Positions 38,100 through 48,883 of a stretch of DNA of 64,000 nt are shown piece after piece. The DNA lies in the NCBI GenBank assembly GCA_001692895.1, contig KV748178.1:2776536-2840535 (forward strand). Direction: 5' to 3'. The stretch is from Cenococcum geophilum 1.58 (Eukaryota; Ascomycota; Dothideomycetes; Gloniales; Gloniaceae). The position numbers and the translations under genes were made by a program. Under the pieces are notes generated by a model. The model ran no database searches. It was not told the origin of the DNA and was given only the letters and a program-made list of their open reading frames with translations. Every line of letters starts with the position of its first letter. Position 1 is the first letter of the stretch.

Positions 38100-39242
38100 T
38101 GCGTTAGACCGCTTTTAGGTTTATAGGTTCTAATATAGGCTAATTCCCCTATAATGTGAAAGTATTGGTCCTATAGCAACCGTACTGCTTTACTACTTTT
38201 GGTAATATATATAACCATTAAAATCCATATACCTTTCCTATGTCTTTTTTACTAAGCCATCCTATCTGGGCTATATATATATTATTCTCTTTTCCTAGTA
38301 CCTTTACTACTTTATTTTAAATCTTTCCTTTCTAGTTAAGAACTGCTATTTAATTGGCGTTGTTAATTTTTACTAGGTAGAGCTAGTCTTATAGTACCCG
38401 AACACTAAGTGCTAAGGTCTTTTAGGCTGCTTTTTTTACATATTAGAGCTCGGCTTTATTCCTATAAGTTATCCTAATATATATAGGGTTCCTAGGGTCT
38501 TTAATTACTGCTGCATAGCACTAGCTCTTATAGCCTTTCGTTAAGCGTATACCACTTTTAATTACTTACCTAATTACCCCCAGTTATGCTTTATTCTTAT
38601 TTTTTTTTCTTTAACTCTAGATATATTAACTATATAGTATAGCGTGTTAGTAATAGTCGATGGCATGGTATTCCTTAAAGGGAAGGATGTTAGGTTGCTT
38701 GGTTAACTATTTGGCGGCGTACAGGCAACCTCCGTATACGACGGATCCGCGCTTAGTGGTGCTTAAATATTAGATAATTAGGTTTAGATCACCTCCATCT
38801 TTTCCATAACCTCTACTCTAAGCGCGTTAATCTACTCGATAAATATTTCGGTAAGAGCTTTAATTTAGTTCGCTTGTGTCTCTTTCTACTCCTTTATTAC
38901 CCTTAGTAGTAATATAACTAGGTTAGTTAGCACCTTAATATACTTATTTAATGTTACATTTATCTTCTTAGTTATTAATTAATTTACTATAGTGGCTGTT
39001 ATTACCAATTACTCTGTTCTCTTTTTAGCTATTATAAGGTTTTTTATTAATAGTATTTAATCCTTAGAGCGTAAGTTTTTCCCTATACGCTTCGATCGTG
39101 GTGTACTAGGGGCTACTGCTGCCACGTGAACCGTATCTTCTGTATTACTTTTGTAGCTGTCGACTTCAAGGGCCTTGGTTGTCTTGGCGCGTCCCTGACG
39201 CAGTTAACGCGTCGAGCCTCCTTCCACCTCTGCCGTCTCCAT
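38100..39242 (-). pseudogene. LINE ORF1 (gag-like)
   Basis: The start codon is complement 39240-39242. The frame opens with METAEVEGGSTR, a TAA, then RQGRAKTTKALEVDSYKSN, and continues as a serine/threonine- and basic-rich N-terminus. ORF1 of this class binds the LINE RNA. A zinc knuckle is expected near the C-terminus; a possible remnant lies near 38150-38240, but its cysteines cannot be assigned with confidence. The left limit is approximate. Confidence 0.65.
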
Positions 39243-39334
39243 CTTCCCGTTCTCAACTTGGCTAACGTAACAGTGTCCGTATAGGGTAGGCGTAAGAATA
39301 GTATAATAATATAGAAAAGAATTACCCCAGCTTC

Positions 39335-39346
39335 CGCTCTGTTATA
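39335..39346. repeat. LINE target-site duplication, right copy
   Basis: CGCTCTGTTATA matches 33812-33823 exactly. The Gypsy-A LTR resumes after it. Confidence 0.88.
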
Positions 39347-39515
39347 GATCTCGCAGATTACACAGATTATATAGATTACATCACGTGACTCTACTTACCA
39401 TTCCTCGTCATATGGTTCCACGGGTTCCATCCTGGACCGTGCTTGTATTAACCAACTAGCTTCTTCCAACTCCTCTCCAAGTAGTCGTAACATTGTACTT
39501 AAAGCGTTCGTAATA

Positions 39516-39520
39516 TAACG
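39516..39520. repeat. target-site duplication TAACG, right copy (Gypsy-A)
   Basis: TAACG follows the right LTR end at 39515 and matches 16083-16087. Confidence 0.85.
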
Positions 39521-40699
39521 TCTCTCTTACTCCGTTCCATGGCGTTGTTGTTTATCTTAAAGTTATATTACTAAAAGCGGCCTTAGTACCAGTAATGTTA
39601 AAAGTTGTAGTGGTTTAAATGTATAATTGAAAATAAATCTATAATTAGTTTAACCGATTATAGTTTAGCGTATAGGGGCGTTTTACCGGCTTGGCTTTAG
39701 CTTCTTTAGTCCCTACCCTGCTACCCTATAAAAGTATACCCCTTATAAAGTTATTAGTAACCCGCAAGATTAGAATAAGGATAAAATCCCTATAATGGTG
39801 GCATATACTATTATGCTCCCCCTCTAGGTAATGACTAGGTTTATAATTAGGAGGTAGCTATTTTAAGGTATAAGCTTTATAGTATAGGAATTAAACGAGC
39901 GACTTAATTCTAAATCTATGGGACACTATTATTCTATTCTTGCGTATATAAGTATTTATATACTTATAGTTCTTAGTATAGCTTCTAATAAGGACAATAT
40001 TCTTATACTTCGGTGTTAAGGATTTCTTATGTATAGATATAGGCCAAAGCTTCGTTATACCACTTCTTATATATATTATTGCTCCTTTATATAGGTCTAA
40101 TAGGCAGATATTAAATTGTCTTCTTAGGGCGTTTTGTCTTTATTAACGAGGTAGAGCTTGCCTAAGGGCTAATAGTTCTTAGGCTAATATTGCATTCTAT
40201 TATTCTAACGTCTCCTAAGGCTCTATCTCCATTTATTCTGGGTTAAAAGGCTTTAGAAAGTTATATTAAGGGCTTATATTAATATAGTTAAACTATTTAA
40301 CTACTCTAGACTTAATTCGCGTAGGGTATTAGAGGTTTTATTAAATGCTAAACAAGGAAGCCGTGCCTAGAATATACTATACTCTTTAGAAGGGAATCTT
40401 TAAGGTAGTAAATAAATTTATCTAAGGTAAGGCCTAGATCGTCGCGAATGCTTTATAGCTCGCTATAAGTTAAGCGGGCAGAGACTCTAGTATAAAGCCT
40501 TTTTTCTGGCTATTTTGCATACTTCCTCTTAGCCTTTTAATGCTTGGTCCTTTACTACTTAATATAGCCGTTTGCTTTAAAGGGTAAGGGGATAGATAGA
40601 TCCCTTAGCGTGGAATTCTTAAAGATAATACCTATAGGAAAATTGTTTATTTATATACCAATAACTATAAAAGCCTATATAATGGACGGAGGGCAGCTA
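39521..40699. other. AT-rich mutated DNA between elements
   Basis: No element ends are visible. On the minus strand around 40240-40570 one frame gives protein-like fragments (KRLRGSMQNSQKKGFILESL) with TAA and TAG stops, but they are too broken to define a gene. This DNA is the right-hand continuation of the block that Gypsy-A invaded. Confidence 0.5.
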
Positions 40700-43000
40700 T
40701 AAGATAAGTATAAAACGGATAATATTTTACAAAATATCTACTATATAGCGAGATTACCTAATATTTTAAACAAGGTATTAGCCGTCTAGTTGCCAAGAAT
40801 ACTAGATTAGCTTTTAGGTTTCGTAAAGGTAGATTCTAGGCGGTTTGTAAGGACCTAAAACGCTAACGAATATATATTAGTAATTAAAGGGCTTATCGCC
40901 GATATTAAGCGGGTTATTATATGCGAATGCGACCGTTATGCTTTGAAGTTATATCTATATAAGTAAGTACGAGGTAAGGTCATTACCTAGTGACCTCCTT
41001 TCTGCTAGCTCTCTTATAAGTCTACTATAAGAAGCTCTCCTTATAGAAATCGACATTTTATACCGTTTCTTTTATCTATATAGCGCGCCACACGTCGTCA
41101 GTGAGCCCGCTAGTGCCGTATATACTTATATAGGCGGCGCTAACACCCTCCTGTATTTCCTAGTTAATAAGTGTCTAGATATTGGGTTTTCCGGGGAACA
41201 TCTAAACGGAAGAGCTAGGCGAGTAAATCTCTTTAGTAGAGCGTAGACGGGTAACAAAAAGGAGAATCATAAGTACGTCACGACAGCGCGGTATAGAGAG
41301 AATAGCTGTTATTTATAAACGGATCTATTTAAGGTGCTTAGGAGACTAGATAATCTAGATAAGCGTAAGTCGGTAGGTTACAGTAGTGCCGTTAGCGAAG
41401 CCGGCAACGATATCCCGTATATGCGGTACTTGGTATATAATACTAATACTAGCGGCCTAGAGTATAACAGTACTATAGGATGTAAGGTTTTTGCCGCCTA
41501 ATTTAATAGGAGTTAGTTACACGTTTTACTTTTTTTATAATATATAAAATCTTTTTTAGAAGTTATAATAGAGTAGGGTAAGCTTACTATATAGCCCTTT
41601 AATTAATGCGGAGGTGGTAAATTTGCTAGCTAGTAAGATATTAGCCTTTTTAAATAGTCTTTTAGTAAAACTAGTACGACGGCAGATAATTATAGAGATA
41701 CTTATCTTACGCATTTCTAGGATATCCTGGCGGTTTATAGCTAGCCCTTTCTTTTTACTAAGGTCCTCCTTCTTATTACTTTAGGTAAGCGAGAATGGAT
41801 AGTTAGTCTAGAGCCTAATAGATAGCATATAGATATAGGCGTATTAGCTGGGCCGGAACTTCTATAGGTAAGCTATACGGATAATAACGCGTATAGCATC
41901 GCCCGGAAGGACCTTAATGTTAGCTTTTATGCCACCACTGCCGACATTACGTATAATAATTAAGATAAGATAGCAGGTTTGCTGTTTTTATAATTAATTA
42001 ATATTCGGCTAAGAGGATATTCTTACTTACTTTAAAAACCTATAGAGATATAACACTATATATAATTCTAAGCTGCGGAAGTCCCTTTAGATAAATCTAT
42101 ACTACAGTAACCGTAAGAGATATAGTTATAATGTGGAAGTGAAGGAAGGCCTTATAGAAAGTGTAATAGGATAAAAATAAACAAGGCCGTGCCCTAGAAT
42201 GCCAGTTAATTATTTACCCTTTAACTTATAGTCGTGACTTATAACAACTCCCTATATAATTATATTGCTTTATTTAATAGTTGCTGCTAAAAAACTCTAC
42301 CTAGCTATGTTTAATTAGCTACTAACGGTTTTTAGAATATATAATATTGGTTTTCCTTACTTAAATATACCTTGCTAGCGATAAATATAAATAAGTAAGT
42401 AATGGCCTTAAGTATAACAATTCGTCTAAACTAGTAATAGATAAGGTTAAAGGTATTAAATAAGATGCCATAGAACGTAATAAAGAGGCTATTTCGTCTA
42501 GCAAGAAGGAATAGTAGAAGTATGTTTATAATAGCGAGAATACTAGTACAATTACGGAATTTACTTATAACTTCTTTATATATTCTACTCTAGTTAATAC
42601 TAATAAAGCAAAATATAATATTGGTGCCAAAGTATCTAACTAAAAAGGCCATTTAAAGACGGCTGGGTAGTGTTCCAACATTAATAGCGGTCAATAGCTT
42701 AAACTCCCGACAATAGCGGGTTTTAAAAAGGGGTGCATTTAGAAAGTGTTTTTTAAATTGTCTAAACATAACGCTAGGAGCGGCGAAGTAGCGTTATATC
42801 TTATTGCTAAGGCAAGCAACTGTTCTAATATAGTGTATAAAGTAGAAGACAACTTAATAGACGATAAAAGATCCTATAATGGCTACCTAAATCCATTTAA
42901 GCCAGTAGGAAATGTCGATGTTCTTAGCAAAAGTTGGCCCTTATTATGCTCTACTTATTACTCTACCTAATAGAGCTTTACTACCTTTAGCCGTAATAAG
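40700..43000 (+). pseudogene. long damaged plus-strand coding region, product unknown
   Basis: Protein-like plus-strand reading frames follow one another for about 2.3 kb. From about 41072 a long run begins (SAPHVVSEPASAVYTYIGGA, GFSGEHLNGRARRVNLFSRA). It continues through YVTTARYRENSCYL, RRLDNLDKRKSVGYSSAVSE and TLGKREWIVSLEPNR to about 41980, broken only by TAA and TAG. Further runs lie at about 42080-42170, 42380-42690 and 42746-42970; the last is 74 codons without a stop. I recognise no catalytic motif and cannot say whether this is one gene or several. It is less eroded than the flanks. It ends about 370 bp upstream of the Copia element. Confidence 0.5.
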
Positions 43001-43368
43001 GCCTAGTAAAACCACAATAGATATCCATTAGAGGAGATTAAGCGTAGTTATTACTCTAAAACGAGGTATTAAAGTGTAATAAAGTCGAGACGATCCACCT
43101 TATAAATTAAGGGTGCTTTTACTCTAGAGTAAATCGTAGTAGTAGGGTATAAATAAGTACTAGGATTAATCTGCCTTAACTAGTAATAGATAGAAAGGGA
43201 TAGAAGTAAAAATTAAATAAGTAATGCAGCTAAACCAGGACAAGGCTAATTTGCTAGTTAAGTCTAGTAGTAGGTTATATAGGAAATAACAAAGCCTGGT
43301 AGCTGGCAATATTATATAAGTCTAATGCGCTAGGCGGCACTAAAGCAGCGCCACTTCCCCTAAGGAGG

Positions 43369-43373
43369 GTTCC
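43369..43373. repeat. target-site duplication GTTCC, left copy (Copia)
   Basis: GTTCC precedes the Copia 5' LTR and recurs at 48879-48883. Confidence 0.9.
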
Positions 43374-43517
43374 TGTCAGATAATCTGTATTCTCTGGAGG
43401 CGTAGTCTGTGCACGAGTCACGTGCACGTGCATTGTAAATCTCTTCAGGGCCCCAGAGGCCCCCTAAATCAATCAACCCATTTCATCAATGAACAGCTCA
43501 ATACGAGTTTCGTGACA
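43374..43517 (+). repeat. Copia 5' LTR (144 bp)
   Basis: It starts TGTCAGATAATCTG and ends TTTCGTGACA. It contains ACGAGTCACGTGCACGTGC, with overlapping E-box-like CACGTG words, and GGGCCCCAGAGGCCCCC. It is lightly mutated compared with the internal region. Confidence 0.95.
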
Positions 43518-43528
43518 GTTATGAGCCC
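43518..43528 (+). other. Copia primer-binding site, initiator-tRNA anticodon-loop type
   Basis: GTTATGAGCCC directly follows the 5' LTR. It is complementary to GGGCTCATAAC, the anticodon stem-loop region of eukaryotic initiator methionine tRNA. Priming from an internal half-tRNA is known for Drosophila copia and related elements. That this element does the same is inferred from 11 matching bases. Confidence 0.7.
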
Positions 43529-43681
43529 GGTCCGCCGACTCAAGAAGCTATTCAGCTATTACTCAATCATTTGAAGAAATTCTACCTCATTGTCACAAGA
43601 CGACCCTGATCGAAATCCTACCTTAATTGTCACAGGACGAGATTCCACGAGATTCCACCTCAATCGTCACAGGACGATCCT

Positions 43682-43745
43682 GATGATAAGGACGATCCTG
43701 ATGATAAGGACGATCCTGACGATAAGGACGATCCTAACGACAAAA
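43682..43745 (+). repeat. 18-bp tandem repeat in the Copia leader, about four units
   Basis: The unit GGACGATCCTGATGATAA recurs about four times just upstream of the gag start. The unit length is a multiple of three, and one frame (aspartate-rich, DDPDDK) runs into the gag ATG with a single TAA between. It may be an extended N-terminus or an untranslated leader. Confidence 0.8.
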
Positions 43746-43780
43746 ACACCATCTCAATTCCTCCTTTGCCTATCAGTTAA

Positions 43781-46700
43781 ATGTCTCCACCGTCGAGTTT
43801 GTCTACTACGATCATCCTCAATAAGCCAGAAGACTGGGAGCAATGGCTATGGCAACTACGAGCCCTTGCGGATCAGCGAATTTGGGCCCACGTTGACCCA
43901 GACAATGCAGTACCTTAACGAGGTCTACTATAAGAACCAGCCTATCCAGAAGTTACAGATTTTAATGAGAATGCAACCTTATATGTATAGCTCTCGACGA
44001 ATTAACAGAGGGCGTACGAGAACAGCAGACGATACTACGACTAAGATATGAAGTACTTCCTGAAATAGGAAGAGCATCTGCAATAAATACGCACCTAGAT
44101 TACGTCCACAGTATTAATTTAGAAGAAGCTACTGCTTAACCCTTCCTTAACAGTTAAAGAATGGCTATTTTAACTAAAGGAGAACACTAAACCTACCTTG
44201 TTGTTTGTTAGGAAGAAGGTATAATACTAGTACATGGAAGCTCTTAAGGGGTTTAAATAGTCGTTAAAATTGAACTAATGGCTAGATTAATGGGAACACG
44301 TAATAGTACTAGGAGAGAAGTATAAGATCCCTTAAATATTAGAAGGAATCTGGCTTTAAGATTTAGCAGACGTTATTTAACCTTTTAGCGACGCCTACTA
44401 TATAAAGTACACTACTGAGTTAAATAACCCTTAGAAGTTAAGATCTTCCGAATACCGTAGAGTAGTAAAGGAGCTGTAAGAAGGACTTATAAGACCCTTA
44501 AAGAAAGCTAATACTACTATAAGGGGGAGTACCTTTAATACAGACTTCGTAGAGTAAGCTATTAAGGATTACTCTAATACTACTAAAGGTTTATAAAGAG
44601 AAAGAGCCTTAGCATATAATAGACGCTTAAAGAGAGCTAGGACACTAGTAGATAAGAAGACGTCCTATAAGAAGCTAATGCTTAAGTGCTTAGCATATGG
44701 AATACGAGGTTACTCCCTTAAGGACTATTAGTGTTTATTTAAATATAAGAGACCTATAGGAGTTATAATAGGAGATGCTCGCATTAAAAGGGTACTAAAG
44801 AAGGTAGAAAAGAATAAGAATCTTACTAACTAAGTTATAAAGATTAGACTTAAAGAATAAGAATATAAGGCTTAATAATAACAGGATGAGAGCTAGGAGA
44901 TAGTTAAGATTAAGGGAAAAGCTAATGCGATATTCCTAGAATTATATTACGCCGGTTAACTCTATCTACTAAAGCTATTAACTATTCTTAACTTAGGAAC
45001 CACTCTCTATATCTTTAATAACCTTTCTTATTTTTATAACTTTAGGAAAGCTTTAAGATACGAATACGTTATCGCCGGCAGCTTAGAAGTGCCTATACTA
45101 GGCTATAGTAATATTACCGTCTAAGTTATAAAACTAGATAAGAGTAAGGGAAACCTACGTCTTAAGGATGTTGCCTTTTATACGGACTTTAATATAAATC
45201 TAGTGTTGTTCCGTCTACTTTAAAAATAAGGGTACTACTAGGATAATAAAGGAGACAACAATCTTCTAGTTTGAAAGGATAATATAATCCTATATTAAAT
45301 GGAAGAATGTTATAGATAATAGACTATTAAATACGTCTAATTAGGAAACTTAAAATCTATATTTAATATTAGCCGTCTAACGCGCCGTTAACGGAAGCGG
45401 ATATCGTTAAGAGATATTTATCTAGATTTAAAAGGTAATATACGCCTATAGTATCTGTGTCTAGGTTATCTAGGACCTATAAGCCTTTACTATTTAGGTC
45501 TTAACGCCCTAGAAGTTAAGCTTTAAGGCCTAAAGANNACGGAATATTAANACTGNAGTCTTGCTAAAATTAAGCNTTAGGTNTTAAGAAGGTTCTTAAA
45601 ATAAAAAATTAATAAACCCTATCTTAACCTCTATATTAACTAGACTAACCTTAAGAAAGCGCATGCTGGATTTATACGAGTTATACTTATCTACAATACC
45701 TTTTTAGGAAGATCCTTCCCGTATTTTATAACGACGCATAATAAAGAGAAGGAGATACTATGAGTGCTTAAAGATTTTATCTAATAGATTTGTCTAAGGT
45801 ATAATCTTAAAGTTAATACTATTAGATTAGATAATGAGCTAGGGAAAAAAAGAACCCTTAAATGGCTATAAACGTAAGGGATTATATTTAAGCCTTTGGC
45901 GCTATATACCTAAGCTTAAAATAGTACTACCGAACGCTTAGGGGGTATAATTATTAAGAGAGCACGTGTAATGAGAATTGCTGCTAATTTACCACACAAT
46001 CTATAGAATGAGATAGTTAATTATACAGTCTACCTATAAGATTGAACGCTATGGGAAAGTAATGGTTGGAAATTGCTATATAAGAGGTTCTATACCTTCC
46101 TAGCCAATAGGAGATTAAAAAAGCCGCAACTGGCGCACCTAAAAGCCTACGGCTGTAGGGCGTACGCGATAACGTTGGACGCCTAGCTAAAGAAGAAAAG
46201 GCTGAGTAAGCTAGATCTGTGAGCCTATATCGGCTACTTTATTGGCTATAACTCTACTAATATCTATAGGATCTGGATCCCTTATAAAGGTATCGTTATC
46301 TCTACTAGGGACGTTATCTTTAATAAAAAGATGTTCTTTAACGGCAAGTAAACGGATACCTTAAAGGACCTACACGCTGAATTAGACACGCTAATTAAGA
46401 AGATTTAACTTCCTAATACCCTAACTAAGAATGAGGTTCTTTTAGAAGACGATAAAGAAGTATTTAAACCGTTAATTTAGGAGGAAGACGATGACGTTAA
46501 TAAGCTAGTTCGAACCTTTAATAAGTTAGCAGATCTTAAGCTTATAAGAGCTCTTGAAAATATATATCGTACGCTACCTCTAACAGAAGAAGACGAAGAA
46601 TCTCCATATGCCTTTTACGTTGAGTATCCTATAAAGTTAGATATATAAGGTACTAATTAAGACATCATTTAACGAATAGGAGACGGGTTTTATACTTAGG

Positions 46701-48667
46701 GGGTGTTTAACAACTCGGTTAGAGACTTATTTAAGGAAGCCTGCGATAATAGATTTAAAGACTTTGTGACTAAAAGGATCACTTTAGCCTATTACGGCGC
46801 CTTCTTAGCAGGAAGGAAGTTTAACCTTAACAGTTAACTTAATGATAGTAAGCTAAAATTAGGCAGAATACGTAACGTTAGATTATATAGGAAGAACTTA
46901 CCTTTACTACCTTAGTTAATCCGCGACCTTAATACGTATCCTCTTTAAGATTAGTTCTAAGAAGCTTAACAAGCTTATCTCTAATCTTATTATTAAATAA
47001 GGTTGTTTTAAGAAATAGATAAGAAGCATGTAAAGGGATAATAGGTCCTTAGCTTAATATAGATCTTTATCTATAAGATAGACAAGTACGGATTCCTTTA
47101 GAAATATAAGGCACGCTTAGTAGTATGCGGAAATTAATAGGCCCTAGGAGACCTACCTACGAGAGCTACTATATTAGCCAGTACGACCTTCCGAACCCTT
47201 ATAGCAATTACCGTAAAATTTAACCTAGAGACGACATATATAGATATAGTTAATGCGTTTATCTATTGCGATCTTAACGAGGTCGTCTATATAAAGCTAC
47301 CGCTAGGGTTTAATAAAGGAAAGACAGATAAAGTACTACGCTTAAGAAAAGCCCTTTACGGACTACGACGATCACCACTACTATGGTAGAAGAATCTCAC
47401 GAGCTTGCTAACAGAATTGGGTTTTAAAGAGGTACCCTAGGAGCCGTACGTCATGCTAAAAGGGAGAATAGTCGTCTTCTTCTACGTTAATAATATTGTC
47501 TTCTGCTACCGAAAGACAGATAAGAAGAAGGCTTAAGAAGCGATTAAGGAGCTAAGTAAGGAATACCAGATAAGTACCCTTGGAGAGCTAAAATAGTTCC
47601 TAGAAATCTACGTGCTACGTAATCGTAGCTAGAGGCTCCTATAGCTATCCCAGGAAGCCTATATTAAGAAGATAGCTAATTAGTACGAGATAGATCTTAA
47701 TAGGCGTCTTCTAGATACTCCTATAGCTAAATTAGAACTCCTACCTACTAATTACTAATTGATTTGTTTAACGCGTCCGTCCCCTAATATAGACCTATTA
47801 ATCCGTCCTATATCCCTACTAGCTTCTACAATACTATATTAGAGAAAACTAGGTTTAGTATTCTATGCAGCCACTATAACGCGTCCGGATATTGCCTTTG
47901 CAGTATTATAGCTGGTAAGGTTTAATTAGGACCTAAGCTAAGAGCACTATTAAGCGGCAGATAGAGTTATCTAGTACCTGTATAGCACGAGGAGCAGAGT
48001 AATCTACTATAGAGGAGATAAGGAAGGAATAAACAGTAGAGGGAGAGATAAAGGAATACGCGACTAAGGATAAGACGATGGAGACGGTAGAAGTAAAGCG
48101 CAATTATTTATCTATGCTAGCGACGCATTATTCGCGGACAACTCCGTTAATAGAAAGAGCTTATAAGGATATATTATAAAGCTATTTAGGGAACTAATTG
48201 CCTGGAGAGCAAATAAGTAGGGTACTGTTACGACGTTAAGCATAGAAGCCGAGTTATTAGCCATATTACAGACAGTAAAGGAAGCTATCTTTATTAGTAG
48301 GCTATTTAAAGTAATAACGTTACACCTAAACGAGCCCTTAATTATTAACTGCGATAACGTCTAGACACTTTAACTAATTACGGAAGATACGGTAAAGCTA
48401 ATTACGAAGCTCCGACACGTTAACATCTATTAATACTGGCTACGTTAGGAATACGCAATAAGACGAGTACGATTTCAATAGACAGCAATAAAGGAGATAA
48501 TCGCCAATGGATTTACGAAGGCCCTGCCCAAGCAGAGGTTTTAAAGCTTCGTTAATATAATCGGAATAGTGGATATTAAGGAGCAGCTAAATAAGGAGAA
48601 GCAACTGGAGGACCTAAGGGAGAAGATCAGAGCAAGACGGAAGGATTCAGATAAGATTACGGCTTAA
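43781..48667 (+). pseudogene. Copia gag-pol polyprotein, 1,629-codon frame with RIP-type stops
   Basis: The ATG at 43781 opens MSPPSSLSTTIILNKPEDWE and the TAA at 48665-48667 closes the frame; the span is a whole number of codons, and the reverse transcriptase lies in the same frame. A gag-pre-integrase motif is at about 45430-45500 (LCLGYLGP, from an expected LGHPG). Integrase spans about 45640-46050, with TTERLGGIIIKRAR near its C-terminal side. Reverse transcriptase spans about 47090-47600 (KARLVVCGN, NAFIYCDLNEVVYIKLPLGF, KALYGLRRSPLLW), with an active site reading YVNN at 47483-47494 where YVDD is expected. RNase H is near 48100-48290 (ASDALFADNSVNRKS, SIEAELLA). The internal stops read are TAA or TAG. 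Confidence 0.92.
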
Positions 48668-48734
48668 TTAACTCATTAACGGACACGAGAAGGTGGTTAG
48701 CTTTGACCTCAAAGAGCTCGAAGCTAAGGGGGTA

Positions 48735-48878
48735 TGTCAGATAATCTGTATTCTCTGGAGGCGTAGTCCGTGCACGAGTCACGTGCACGTGCATTGTAAA
48801 TCTCTTCAGGGCCCTAGAGGCCCCCTAAATCAATCAACCCATTTCATCAATGAACAGCTCAATACGAGTTTCGTGACA
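48735..48878 (+). repeat. Copia 3' LTR (144 bp)
   Basis: It is nearly identical to 43374-43517. A 72-codon open stretch that crosses it (48693-48911) is an accident of the lightly mutated LTR. Confidence 0.95.
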
Positions 48879-48883
48879 GTTCC
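48879..48883. repeat. target-site duplication GTTCC, right copy (Copia)
   Basis: GTTCC matches 43369-43373. Confidence 0.9.

Larger units (their letters stand above)
33824..39334 (-). mobile_element. Tad-like LINE (non-LTR retrotransposon), 5.5 kb, full length
   Basis: The element lies on the minus strand, with its 5' end at 39334 and its 3' end at 33824. The 3' terminus on the coding strand is a short TTA-repeat tail (plus strand ATAATAATAAAG). It is flanked by a 12-bp duplication. It has two damaged frames: ORF1 starting at 39242, and ORF2 with an apurinic-type endonuclease and reverse transcriptase. The 5' region (about 39060-39334) is richer in GC and lightly mutated. The motif set (endonuclease, FIDDYNV-type reverse transcriptase) fits the Tad1 group of fungal LINEs. 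A run of ten G (34016-34025) and G-rich sequence at about 34120-34140 lie near the 3' end. Confidence 0.9.
16088..39515 (-). mobile_element. Gypsy-A: chromodomain-type Ty3/Gypsy retrotransposon containing three nested insertions
   Basis: The element runs right to left. Its LTRs are 16088-16508 (421 bp) and 33572-39515, the second split by a LINE; removing the LINE and one TSD copy also leaves 421 bp. Both LTRs share subfamily features that differ from Gypsy-B, such as GGAGCC near the start and TATTGCAAGTAAG. The outer TSD is TAACG. Subtracting the insertions leaves about 8.0 kb, close to Gypsy-B (7,975 bp) and Gypsy-D (7,751 bp). The insertions are a TA-flanked element (17884-19802), Gypsy-B (24251-32225) and the LINE (33824-39334). 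The gag sequence to the left and right of Gypsy-B joins exactly at AATTT when compared with Gypsy-D. It is fully inactivated by RIP-type mutation. Confidence 0.9.
33572..39515 (-). repeat. Gypsy-A 5' LTR, split by a LINE
   Basis: The LTR occupies 33572-33823 and 39347-39515, with the LINE and its second target-site copy between. It begins TATAACGGAGCC, like the left LTR of Gypsy-A, and ends with a mutated GTAATA at 39515, followed by TAACG. Total LTR sequence is 421 bp, the same as the partner LTR. Confidence 0.9.
43374..48878 (+). mobile_element. Ty1/Copia retrotransposon, full length (5,505 bp)
   Basis: It has two 144-bp LTRs (43374-43517 and 48735-48878) with TG...CA ends, a GTTCC duplication, a primer-binding site next to the 5' LTR, and a single gag-pol frame from 43781 to 48667. 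The LTRs differ at only two positions, both C/T transitions (43413 against 48774 and 43454 against 48815). The coding region from about 43900 onward is strongly mutated. The domain order (gag, integrase, reverse transcriptase, RNase H) is that of Copia. N bases occur at 45537-45583. Confidence 0.93.

Noticed and set aside
16088-39515. Tandem array of four LTRs made by unequal recombination
   Set aside because: Matching 5-bp duplications and LTR subfamilies pair the outer two and the inner two, so nesting explains the arrangement better.
43590-44051. 153-codon open frame as a gene
   Set aside because: It runs through the 18-bp repeat and then out of frame across the start of Copia gag; the true gag frame starts at 43781.
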